59,092 nucleotides of DNA from UBA4466 sp963925035 (lineage in GTDB: Bacteria > Bacteroidota > Bacteroidia > Flavobacteriales_D > Crocinitomicaceae), in assembly GCA_963925035.1 (NCBI GenBank), contig CAWUSK010000055.1, positions 1 to 59,092 on the forward strand. The letters are read 5' to 3'. Under the pieces are notes generated by a model that saw nothing but the letters and a program-made list of their open reading frames with translations, made no database searches and was not told the origin of the DNA. Shown one piece after another: positions 52,063 to 59,092 of this stretch. The position numbers and the translations under genes were made by a program. How positions within the stretch are numbered: the stretch's first letter is position 1; the number at the start of each line of letters is the position of its first letter.

Positions 52063-54711
52063 ATGAAAAGTAGATTGAAATATATTGGTATTTGCGCTTT
52101 TGTACTTGTGTTTATCTACGCTTGTTCAACTGAAAAGAATACAGCTATAAATCGCGCTTTTCACGGGATGAACGCTCATTACAACGGTTATTTCAATGCA
52201 AATGAACTGTTACGGCAATCTATGGAGACGTACAACAATTCTTTGATAGAAGATTATTACTCCATTTTACCAATCGACCCTGTTCCGAACGAAGAGGAGG
52301 TGCTTGGAATGTATCCAGCAATAGATACAGCAATTTCGAAATGCACGAAAGTTATTCGCGACCATAGTATGCCTGGAAATGACAAGCCTTCTAAAAAGAA
52401 AGCCGAGCATAACCGCTGGATAGATGAAAACTGGACAACTGTCGGACAATCGTTGTACTTGCGTAGAGATTACGAAGGAGCAATGAAGAACTTCAAGTTC
52501 ATTTACAAATTTTATTCCAATGACCCGTCGTTGTACATAGGCGAATTGTGGATGGCTAAGACAAACATTTCCACGGGTGATTTAACAAAGGCACAGTTTA
52601 ACCTTGACAACCTTGATAAAGCCATTAAAGCAGAAGAGGAAAGTAAAAATCAAAAACCGTCTAAGACACGGTCTAAATCTTCGAAGAAAAAAGCGAAGGA
52701 AGACAAGACAGCGAAATTTCCAAAAAAAATCCGATTCGATTTTGAAAAAACAAAAGCAGACTTAGCGTTAAAAAAGGACAATAAGGAAGATGCCATTAAG
52801 TACTTGGAAGAGTCATTAAAATACGCCCGCAAATCTCGAGATGAGGCACGAGTTCATTTTATTCTTGGACAACTTTATGAAGAACGAGGGAGTAACCAAG
52901 AGGCGAGTGATCATTATGCAAAAGTATTAAAGAAAAACGCCCTGTTTCAGATGAGTTTTAATGCCCGTTTGAAAAAATCCTTTTTGGGAAATAGTACTAA
53001 GAAGAAAAAGGAGTTAAAAAAAATGTTGCGTGATGCAAAAAACGCAGAGTTTAAAGACCAAATTTACTACGCACTTGCAGGAATTGAATTCAACGAAGGA
53101 AACGAACCTAAGGGAATTGATTACTTGCACCAATGTGCCTTTTATTCTACAAAGAATACACGCCAAAAAGGAATGGCTTATGAACGTCTTGGCGACATGA
53201 GCTTTCAAAAACGCAACTATGTTAGTGCGCAAAAGTATTATGATTCTTGTGCCAACGTAATTACAGACGCCTATCCAAACGCGGAGGCAATTAGAAACAA
53301 AGCAAGTAATTTGGCAGATTTGGTTGTTGCTGTAGAAACAGCTACTTACGAAGATAGTGTACAACGAATTGCAGCACTTTCTGAAGGTGACAGAGAAAAC
53401 TTTCTAAAAGATCACATTAAGAAAACAAAGGAGGAAGAACAGCGTAAAAAAGAACGTGATGCGGAACGTTTAAGAGAACTGCAATCCAACGAGAATTTAT
53501 TCGCGCAAAACGGAAATGGCTCCAAATGGTATTGGAACAATGCAAAGACCCGTGCAGCCGGATACGATGAATTCAAAAAAATGTGGGGGTCTCGTGAAAA
53601 CGAAGACAATTGGCGACGCTCCGAAAAAACATTCGTTCCAGATTTTAAAGAAGATGACGAAGGAGAAATAGTAGATGTAAAGGATACAATCATTGAAGTT
53701 GAAGATAAATTGTCCGTTGAATATTTGACGGCAAATCTTCCATTGTCAGATTCAGCCCTTGCGTTATCGAACGAACGTCTATTGAAAGCACATTATGATG
53801 CCGGAATTATCTATAAGGAACAACTGAATGAAGTTCTGATTGCAAAAGGTGAATTTCAGGCTGTTCTGGACAGGAAAGTGGAAAACCCGCACAATTTGAT
53901 GTCTGCGTTTGAGTTGTACAAAATATTGGAATCATCTAACCCAGAAGAGGCACAAATTCACAAAGATTATATCCTCAATTATTATCCAAACAGTGATTAT
54001 GCGAATTACTTAAGAGACCCGAACTACTTCATTAAGAAGAAAGAAAGAGATAAGTTGGCAGAACAAGAATACGTTACCGTGCTTGAAAGATACAATAGAG
54101 GCTTGTACTATCCAGTTATTTCTAAAGCAGACATCGTAATTGTAGAAGAGAGAGATAATGTTTTCAGAGCAAAGTACATGTTGTTGAAAGCGCTTTCTAT
54201 GGGACAAATTAATGAGGATAAAACGACATTATTACCAGTTTTAGATTCTGTTGTTTTGGAATTCCCAGGAACATTTGAGGCTACAAAAGCCAAAGAAATG
54301 ATTGAGGTGATTAAAAATGGATACTCTAAAAATATTGAAGCAGACTTTGGTAGTAAATTTCCATTTGCATATAATGATAGAGCAATTCAATGGGTAATTA
54401 TCTTCTTGCCTGAGGATGAAAACTCAAGTGCTGCAAAAACAAAAATGATTGATTTTCATCGAGAGTTTTTCAGCCGAGACAAACTGAAAGTGAATTCAAA
54501 AATATACGGAAGTCAAAGTGTTATTTTAATCAACGATTTTGAAACGGAAGCAGATGGTGCCGAATATATCCGAGTATTTAAAACGACACGAAAATATTTA
54601 TTAGACCTTCAGAATGCTAAAATTTTAATGATTACACAAGAGAACTTGAAAATCTTGTACGAAAAGCAGAATTTGGCGGAATACGAAAAGTTTTATGAAG
54701 AATACTATTGA
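52063..54711 (+). CDS. sprE: SprE/PorW-type TPR lipoprotein of the type IX secretion system
   Basis: The 882-residue protein has a lipoprotein signal with FIYAC, lipidated Cys at residue 21. CSTEKNTAINRAFHGMNAHY and YNGYFNANE directly after it are typical of SprE/PorW. Tetratricopeptide-like repeats (about residues 150-420 and 590-720) flank charged linkers, one Lys-rich (about 195-225) and one coiled coil (about 455-480). PorW/SprE links the T9SS attachment complex with the translocon and is needed for gliding and secretion in Flavobacterium. It ends two bases before the bactofilin ATG, so the two are co-transcribed and followed by the atp genes. Confidence 0.88.
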   Translation: MKSRLKYIGICAFVLVFIYACSTEKNTAINRAFHGMNAHYNGYFNANELLRQSMETYNNSLIEDYYSILPIDPVPNEEEVLGMYPAIDTAISKCTKVIRDHSMPGNDKPSKKKAEHNRWIDENWTTVGQSLYLRRDYEGAMKNFKFIYKFYSNDPSLYIGELWMAKTNISTGDLTKAQFNLDNLDKAIKAEEESKNQKPSKTRSKSSKKKAKEDKTAKFPKKIRFDFEKTKADLALKKDNKEDAIKYLEESLKYARKSRDEARVHFILGQLYEERGSNQEASDHYAKVLKKNALFQMSFNARLKKSFLGNSTKKKKELKKMLRDAKNAEFKDQIYYALAGIEFNEGNEPKGIDYLHQCAFYSTKNTRQKGMAYERLGDMSFQKRNYVSAQKYYDSCANVITDAYPNAEAIRNKASNLADLVVAVETATYEDSVQRIAALSEGDRENFLKDHIKKTKEEEQRKKERDAERLRELQSNENLFAQNGNGSKWYWNNAKTRAAGYDEFKKMWGSRENEDNWRRSEKTFVPDFKEDDEGEIVDVKDTIIEVEDKLSVEYLTANLPLSDSALALSNERLLKAHYDAGIIYKEQLNEVLIAKGEFQAVLDRKVENPHNLMSAFELYKILESSNPEEAQIHKDYILNYYPNSDYANYLRDPNYFIKKKERDKLAEQEYVTVLERYNRGLYYPVISKADIVIVEERDNVFRAKYMLLKALSMGQINEDKTTLLPVLDSVVLEFPGTFEATKAKEMIEVIKNGYSKNIEADFGSKFPFAYNDRAIQWVIIFLPEDENSSAAKTKMIDFHREFFSRDKLKVNSKIYGSQSVILINDFETEADGAEYIRVFKTTRKYLLDLQNAKILMITQENLKILYEKQNLAEYEKFYEEYY

Positions 54712-54713
54712 TT

Positions 54714-55118
54714 ATGAAGAAGAAAACCAACACCCAATTTGATAGTCCCGACCGCTTAAACATCATTGTAGAAGGCTCAAAAATTATCGGCGACATGTTT
54801 ACAGAATCAAACCTTCGGATAGATGGTGAAGTGAAAGGTAATGTTTCTTCGGTATCTAAAGTCGTGATTGGTAAAACCGGAATCATCCTTGGAAACCTGA
54901 CTTGCTCTGATGCTGATATTGAAGGTAATATTAAGGGGGTTTTAAATATCGACTCTTTAACAATTTTAAGAGAAACAGCAAAAATTGAGGGGGAAATTAC
55001 AACATCAAAACTTCAAGTTGAAGAGGGGGCTCAGTTTACCGGGAATTGTAAAATGAGTAATTTCATTTCAGCAACTGAAACAGCATCTTCGGGATTGAAA
55101 GAAGATTTAGTCTATTAA
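54714..55118 (+). CDS. Bactofilin (polymer-forming cytoskeletal protein)
   Basis: The 134-residue protein has a single DUF583/bactofilin beta-helix: NIIVEGSKIIGDMFTESNLR, then repeated six- to seven-residue rungs such as IDGEVKGNV, SKVVIGKTGIILGNL, DADIEGNIKG and TAKIEGEITTSKLQVEEGA. Bactofilins self-assemble into filaments that scaffold membrane or cell-wall proteins. The ATG at 54714 is preferred over TTG at 54708, which lies in the sprE stop region. It sits between sprE and atpZ in one apparent operon. Confidence 0.93.
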   Translation: MKKKTNTQFDSPDRLNIIVEGSKIIGDMFTESNLRIDGEVKGNVSSVSKVVIGKTGIILGNLTCSDADIEGNIKGVLNIDSLTILRETAKIEGEITTSKLQVEEGAQFTGNCKMSNFISATETASSGLKEDLVY

Positions 55119-55121
55119 TTC

Positions 55122-55352
55122 ATGACTAAGAAGAAGCAATCCCCCGGAACATCAAAATTTGCCCGCTTATCTGGAGTTGGACTTCAAATGGGAGCAACTA
55201 TTTTTTTAGGAGCTTATGCAGGCAAATTTTTGGATGAAAAATACCCTACTAACAAAAAGTGGTTCACGATAGGGTTAACTCTTTTTGCAGTTGGTTTGGC
55301 ACTTTACAATGTATTAAGACAAGTAAATAAACTGAACTCAGAGGATGAATAA
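55122..55352 (+). CDS. atpZ: AtpZ/AtpI-like ATP synthase accessory protein
   Basis: The 76-residue protein has two transmembrane helices: LSGVGLQMGATIFLGAYAGK and FTIGLTLFAVGLALYNVL. It has the short GKFLDEKYPT loop typical of AtpZ/AtpI-related DUF. AtpI and AtpZ help assemble the c-ring and may carry magnesium or calcium. It starts three bases after bactofilin and its end overlaps the next gene by eight bases. Confidence 0.85.
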   Translation: MTKKKQSPGTSKFARLSGVGLQMGATIFLGAYAGKFLDEKYPTNKKWFTIGLTLFAVGLALYNVLRQVNKLNSEDE

Positions 55353-55725
55353 TATCGGATTGTCATTTACGCTTCGCTTAGTAATTTTATTGTCTGTTGC
55401 TTTTTTAATTCATTCAGGAATTCAGCATTGGTCGGGGCAAGGTTCTTTTGAAAATCACATTATCGTAACATATCTATTCAACTTCGTATTAGCGATTTTG
55501 TTTTTCTTTGTTCTACTTTATTATAAAAAAAAGAAGTCAACACAATTGGGATTCATTTTCCTTTTTTCAAGTGCTTTAAAATTTACATTTTTTTTTATTT
55601 TTTTGAGTCCAATGGTGCGAACTTTGAATGGAATTCATAGTGCGGAATTCATTTCATTTTTTATACCTTATAGTGTAAGTCTGTCAGCAGAAGTCTATTA
55701 TTTATCCAAAATTTTAAATAAATAA
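55345..55725 (+). CDS. Four-helix membrane protein in the ATP synthase locus
   Basis: The 126-residue protein has four hydrophobic helices (about residues 8-25, 42-60, 68-86, 98-118) and a Lys-rich YYKKKK loop after helix two. It overlaps atpZ by eight bases and precedes atpB by about 100 bases, the position of the second AtpI-like subunit in many genomes. I infer a role in ATP synthase assembly, but no diagnostic motif is visible. Confidence 0.65.
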   Translation: MNNIGLSFTLRLVILLSVAFLIHSGIQHWSGQGSFENHIIVTYLFNFVLAILFFFVLLYYKKKKSTQLGFIFLFSSALKFTFFFIFLSPMVRTLNGIHSAEFISFFIPYSVSLSAEVYYLSKILNK

Positions 55726-55788
55726 AGCATAACCAAAAAGAATTGAAGAAAATAATAGCAGAAATTTCTTGAATTCTAATTTTATACC

Positions 55789-55796
55789 TACTTTTG
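55789..55796 (+). promoter_or_regulatory. -7 promoter element before atpB
   Basis: TACTTTTG matches TAnnTTTG. A -33 TTG at 55769-55771 lies 17 bases upstream. The ATG is 32 bases downstream. This is the best-formed two-part promoter in the window and would let atpB-A be expressed apart from sprE. Confidence 0.65.
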
Positions 55797-55828
55797 CGAC
55801 GATTTAAGAAAAACATTAGTACATTAGT

Positions 55829-56911
55829 ATGCACAACTTATTTAGATTTTTACTTGTTTTAGCATTTGTAAGCCCAACTGTTTTGTTTGCAAATGAACCT
55901 CAAGAAGAGGAAGTGCTTGCTACAGAAGCCGATCATGAATCTCCAAAAAGTGAAACTGAAGCTATTAGCGAGTTTGTTGTTCATCACACATTTGATTCTT
56001 ACGAGTTTCATTTCTTTACAATAGGAGATTCGCATTACGGATTTTCATTGCCAATTATTCTTTGGGATAATGGATTACAAGTCTTTAGTTCTTCGCATTT
56101 TCACCATGGTGAAGCTGTCGCGGAATCAAACGGGAATTTCTATAAAATAGAGCACAACAAGATTTATAAAACAGATGCAGCGGGTACGATCACTTATGAT
56201 GAACACCGCCAACCTACAAATGCTAAACCAATGGATTTTTCAATTACGAAAAATGTATTTAGCACTTTGTTTATTGCCATGTTAATGTTTTGGATTTTCA
56301 GGAGTGTTGCAAAATCTTATAGAACGAATCTTGCACCAAGTGGCGCTGCTAAGTTCATTGAGCCTTTGATTCTTTTTGTCCGTGATGAAATTGCGATTCC
56401 AAATATTGGTGAGAAGCAACACAAAAAATACATGATTTACTTGTTGACAGTGTTTTTCTTTATTTGGTTTCTAAATCTATTTGGAATGACTCCACTGGGA
56501 ATTAATGTTACAGGAAACATTGCGGTTACATTTACACTGGCAATTATGACCTTCATTATCACTCAGGCGACATCGAAGCCAGATTATTGGAAACACATTT
56601 TTTGGATGCCAGGAGTTCCTGTACCAATGAAAATTTTGTTAGCCCCAATTGAATTGTTGGGAGTTTTTATTAAGCCATTTGCATTGATGATTCGTTTGTA
56701 TGCGAATATGTTGGCAGGGCACATTGTATTGGGAAGTTTAATTGGTTTGATTTTTCTTTTCCCAAACTGGGGAGCGAAAGGAGCATTTTTAGGTTTGACG
56801 TTTTTCTTAAATATAATTGAATTATTAGTTGCTTTTTTACAGGCGTACATTTTTACAATGCTTACCGCTCTGTATTTTGGAGCAGCTTCAGCGGAGCACG
56901 AGCATCATTAA
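55829..56911 (+). CDS. atpB: F0F1 ATP synthase subunit a
   Basis: This is the proton channel subunit beside the c-ring, 360 residues, about 100 longer than most subunit a. The extra N-terminus has a signal-like helix (about 1-21) and a His/Glu-rich extracellular region (HHTFDSYEFHFF, SSHFHHGE). The channel part has six-helix character with the essential Arg in ALMIRLYANMLAGHIVLG near residue 291, the matching GNIAVTFTLAIMTF helix, and a final LLVAFLQAYIFTMLTALYFG. The extension is known from Bacteroidota. It opens the structural atp genes and has its own promoter. Confidence 0.95.
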   Translation: MHNLFRFLLVLAFVSPTVLFANEPQEEEVLATEADHESPKSETEAISEFVVHHTFDSYEFHFFTIGDSHYGFSLPIILWDNGLQVFSSSHFHHGEAVAESNGNFYKIEHNKIYKTDAAGTITYDEHRQPTNAKPMDFSITKNVFSTLFIAMLMFWIFRSVAKSYRTNLAPSGAAKFIEPLILFVRDEIAIPNIGEKQHKKYMIYLLTVFFFIWFLNLFGMTPLGINVTGNIAVTFTLAIMTFIITQATSKPDYWKHIFWMPGVPVPMKILLAPIELLGVFIKPFALMIRLYANMLAGHIVLGSLIGLIFLFPNWGAKGAFLGLTFFLNIIELLVAFLQAYIFTMLTALYFGAASAEHEHH

Positions 56912-56942
56912 TTAGTTTTTTTAACCATAAATAATATATATC

Positions 56943-57134
56943 ATGGAAATTCCAGCAATCGTCGGAGCAGGTTTAGTAGTAATTGGAGCGGGTATCGGTA
57001 TCGGTAGAATCGGTGGTTCTGCAATGGATGCAATCGCGCGTCAGCCAGAAGCTACAAACAAAATTCAAACAGCAATGCTTATTGCAGCAGCGCTTATTGA
57101 AGGTATTGGATTTGCAGCGTTATTCGCAGTATAA
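56943..57134 (+). CDS. atpE: F0F1 ATP synthase subunit c
   Basis: The 63-residue hairpin subunit forms the rotor ring. Helix 1 runs IVGAGLVVIGAGIGIGRIGG; the polar loop is AIARQPEATNK with the conserved ARQPE. Helix 2 has the ion-binding Glu53 in AALIEGIGFAALFAV. The unusually short N-terminus is usual in this phylum. The lack of a Gln in helix 1 and of Ser/Thr after Glu53 fits a proton-type ring. A 14-bp hairpin follows the stop. Confidence 0.97.
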   Translation: MEIPAIVGAGLVVIGAGIGIGRIGGSAMDAIARQPEATNKIQTAMLIAAALIEGIGFAALFAV

Positions 57135-57147
57135 TACAATGGTTATT

Positions 57148-57180
57148 TTCTCAACTGCAACGGTTGGTTGCAGTTGAGAA
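57148..57180 (+). promoter_or_regulatory. Perfect 14-bp hairpin between atpE and atpF
   Basis: TTCTCAACTGCAAC pairs without mismatch with GTTGCAGTTGAGAA around GGTTG, 13 bases after the atpE stop. No T-run follows (TAATTTATT), so it is more likely an mRNA 3'-end barrier or processing site than a strong terminator. Confidence 0.75.
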
Positions 57181-57201
57181 TAATTTATTAAAAGAAAAGA
57201 A

Positions 57202-57702
57202 ATGGAAAAGTTAATCAATGAATTTTCAGTTGGGTTGTTCGTTTGGCAATCTATTATATTTCTGGCATTATTATTCTTATTAAGAAAATACGCTTGGAAG
57301 CCAATTTTGAAAGCTGTGAACGAAAGAGAAGCAAATATTGCTGACTCAATCGAACAAGCTGAGAAAACAAAAGAGGAAATGAAAGCATTGCAAGCTAAGA
57401 ACGAGGACCTTTTGAAAGAGGCACGTGCTGAAAGAGATGCAATGATTAAAGACGCTAAAGCAACTGCTTCAAAAATGGTAGAGGATGCTAAAGCTATTGC
57501 TAAGGAAGAAGGAAATAAAATGTTGGTTTCAGCAAAAGAATCAATTAACGCTGAAAAAGCGGGTGCAATTGCTGAATTAAAAACACAAATGGCTTCTTTC
57601 TCAATTGAGATTGCTGAGAAAATAGTTCGTCATGAATTATCTTCTGATGATAAGCAAAAGGCTCTTGCAGAAAAGCTTGTTGATGATATTAATTTGAATT
57701 AA
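57202..57702 (+). CDS. atpF: F0F1 ATP synthase subunit b
   Basis: The 166-residue stator protein has an N-terminal membrane helix (about residues 11-28, FVWQSIIFLALLFLL) followed by a long charged coiled coil. The helix continues through KYAWKPILKAVNEREANI and Ala/Glu/Lys-rich heptads to a C-terminal region that binds subunit delta. It links the membrane part to F1. It starts 67 bases after atpE, beyond the hairpin, and is followed after nine bases by atpH. Confidence 0.96.
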   Translation: MEKLINEFSVGLFVWQSIIFLALLFLLRKYAWKPILKAVNEREANIADSIEQAEKTKEEMKALQAKNEDLLKEARAERDAMIKDAKATASKMVEDAKAIAKEEGNKMLVSAKESINAEKAGAIAELKTQMASFSIEIAEKIVRHELSSDDKQKALAEKLVDDINLN

Positions 57703-57711
57703 GATTTCAAA

Positions 57712-58245
57712 ATGAAAAGCACGAAAGTAGCATTTAGATATGCAAAATCTCTTCTCGAAATTGCCCAAGAGCAAAAGAACGTTGATTCTGTTTTAGGTGA
57801 CATGATATTCTTACTTCAAGCGAGTGAAGACTCGAAAGACTTTGACATGCTTTTGACTAGTCCAATTATTAACGCGACTAAGAAAATTGAAATATTTGAA
57901 AAAATATTTGATCAATTTGAGACGATCTCTATGGATTTCATCAAATTGATAACTAAAAATGGACGTGAAGAGTTTCTACTAGAAATCGCACAATCATTTG
58001 AAGCACAAGTAAAAGAAAGTAGAGGAATTGTTCCAATTACGATAATTTCAGCTGTAAGGCTTGACGATGCAACGAGAAGTAAAATAGTTTCTAAAGTTCA
58101 AGAGACAGTTAAAGGTGAATTGGAAATAGAAGAGAAGATTGACACTTCCTTAATTGGAGGATTTATGGTGAGAATGGGTGATATGCAAATAGATGCCTCG
58201 ATAGCGAACCAATTTAATAATTTAAAACAACGTTTAACACGATAA
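57712..58245 (+). CDS. atpH: F0F1 ATP synthase subunit delta
   Basis: The 177-residue stator subunit has KVAFRYAKSLLEIAQEQKN at the N-terminal six-helix domain and the conserved C-terminal signature IDTSLIGGFMVRMGDMQIDA, followed by SIANQFNNLKQRL. It couples the b dimer to the top of alpha3beta3. A hairpin with GAAA tetraloop lies between its stop and atpA. Confidence 0.96.
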   Translation: MKSTKVAFRYAKSLLEIAQEQKNVDSVLGDMIFLLQASEDSKDFDMLLTSPIINATKKIEIFEKIFDQFETISMDFIKLITKNGREEFLLEIAQSFEAQVKESRGIVPITIISAVRLDDATRSKIVSKVQETVKGELEIEEKIDTSLIGGFMVRMGDMQIDASIANQFNNLKQRLTR

Positions 58246-58251
58246 TTTTGG

Positions 58252-58273
58252 TTGACAAACGAAAGTTTGTCAA
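58252..58273 (+). promoter_or_regulatory. GAAA-tetraloop hairpin before atpA
   Basis: TTGACAAAC and GTTTGTCAA form a perfect 9-bp stem capped by GAAA, six bases after the atpH stop and 17 before the atpA ATG. A TAATTTTG promoter-like element ends just before it (58243-58250), so it could also lie at the 5' end of an atpA mRNA. Confidence 0.65.
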
Positions 58274-58290
58274 TAGTAAAACTACACAAG

Positions 58291-59092
58291 ATGGCAGATG
58301 TAAAACCCGCAGAAGTTTCTGCAATATTAAGAGAGCAATTATCAGGATTTCGTTCAGAATCTGAATTGCAAGAAGTTGGTACCGTATTACAAATTGGTGA
58401 TGGTATTGCACGTATCTATGGTCTAAATGGGGTACAATATGGTGAATTGATCGAGTTCGATGGTGGACTGCAAGGAATCGCATTGAATCTTGAAGCAGAT
58501 AACGTAGGTGCCGTTCTTTTAGGACGTTCAACACAAGTAAAAGAAGGGGACACTGTTAAGCGTCTTGGTCGTATTGCTTCTGTGAATGTTGGAGAAGGAT
58601 TGGTAGGACGTGTTGTTGATACCTTAGGAAATCCTATAGATGGTAAAGGACCAATTGAAGGAGAATTATTTGAAATGCCAATTGAGCGTAAAGCGCCAGG
58701 GGTTATTTTCCGTCAACCAGTTACTGAACCATTACAAACTGGAGTTAAAGCAATTGATGCGATGATTCCAATTGGTCGCGGACAACGTGAGCTTGTGATC
58801 GGTGATCGTCAAACTGGAAAAACTGCGGTTTGTATTGATACCATCATCAATCAAAAAGAATTTTATGAAGCAGGCAAGCCTGTATTCTGTATATATGTGG
58901 CTATTGGTCAGAAAAACTCTACTGTAGCACAAATATTAAAAGTATTAGAAGAGAACGGTGCTTTACCTTATACAGTGATCGTTGCGGCATCTGCTGCTGA
59001 TCCTGCTCCTATGCAGTTCTATGCTCCATTTGCTGGAGCTGCGATCGGTGAGTTCTTCCGTGATACGGGCAGACCGGCATTGATCGTTTATG
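58291..59092 (+). CDS. atpA: F0F1 ATP synthase subunit alpha (3' end missing)
   Basis: The frame opens at ATG 58291 and runs off the window after 267 codons. MADVKPAEVSAILREQLSGF is the normal alpha N-terminus. A beta-barrel part follows (VLQIGDGIARIYGLNGVQYG). The nucleotide-binding domain carries the P-loop GDRQTGKTAVCIDTIINQ near residue 170. FCIYVAIGQKNSTVAQI and ADPAPMQFYAPFAG are typical alpha segments. Alpha carries the non-catalytic nucleotide sites of F1. Confidence 0.97.
   Translation, partial: MADVKPAEVSAILREQLSGFRSESELQEVGTVLQIGDGIARIYGLNGVQYGELIEFDGGLQGIALNLEADNVGAVLLGRSTQVKEGDTVKRLGRIASVNVGEGLVGRVVDTLGNPIDGKGPIEGELFEMPIERKAPGVIFRQPVTEPLQTGVKAIDAMIPIGRGQRELVIGDRQTGKTAVCIDTIINQKEFYEAGKPVFCIYVAIGQKNSTVAQILKVLEENGALPYTVIVAASAADPAPMQFYAPFAGAAIGEFFRDTGRPALIVY

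Noticed and set aside
1..59092. Defence island, prophage or integrated mobile element
   Set aside because: No integrase, transposase, phage structural gene, toxin-antitoxin pair or nuclease-defence cluster was recognised; the NYN protein is isolated.

Overview
The window looks like chromosomal DNA of an AT-rich member of the Bacteroidota, most likely Flavobacteriales and possibly near Fluviicola/Crocinitomicaceae; the family placement is inference. The reasons are several type IX secretion system (T9SS) substrates with gliding-type C-terminal domains or a Por-type sorting tail, a PorP/SprF protein, an SprE/PorW lipoprotein, fused hisIE and hisB genes, and many copies of the Bacteroidota -7 promoter element TAnnTTTG just upstream of genes. 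I see no rRNA, tRNA, CRISPR array, transposase, integrase or phage gene.

Layout. 1-12.8 kb (+): the 3' part of an SprB-repeat adhesin-like protein, ispD, metF, a small secreted protein, then a 2347-residue PKD-repeat surface protein with its own PorP/SprF partner. 12.8-23.2 kb (-): riboflavin synthase, a 53-residue membrane protein, a YdeP/FdhF-type molybdopterin oxidoreductase, and a complete histidine operon in the order hisG-D-C-B-H-A-F-IE. The operon starts with a well-formed attenuator: a 19-residue leader peptide with five His codons in six, a pause hairpin, an antiterminator pairing and a terminator. 23.2-29.5 kb (-): a secreted amidase, a NYN-domain protein, TspO and a YgiQ radical-SAM protein. 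29.6-37.5 kb (+): a lipoprotein, leucyl aminopeptidase, pdxA, DUF177/YceD, rpmF, a 58-residue unknown, fabH, accB, accC and a DUF983 protein. 37.6-50.8 kb (-): lepA, a roughly 500-base gene-free stretch with a structured element, a lipoprotein, odhB-sucA (2-oxoglutarate dehydrogenase E2-E1), an unknown gene pair including another T9SS substrate, metG, and a saccharopine dehydrogenase family protein. 51.2-59.1 kb (+): yebC, sprE/porW, a bactofilin, atpZ, a four-helix membrane protein, then atpB-E-F-H-A (atpA runs off the end).

Most of the window is core metabolism: histidine, riboflavin, isoprenoid, folate/methionine, PLP, fatty acid, TCA cycle and oxidative phosphorylation. Interleaved with it are parts and cargo of the T9SS. 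I did not find a clearly new multi-gene system. The strongest signals are regulatory: the his attenuator, -7 promoter elements lying 3-5 bases from start codons (implying leaderless mRNAs), perfect hairpins inside the atp operon after atpE and before atpA, and an unexplained structured, apparently non-coding unit at 39.46-39.86 kb. Several small genes too short for routine ORF calling are also listed.
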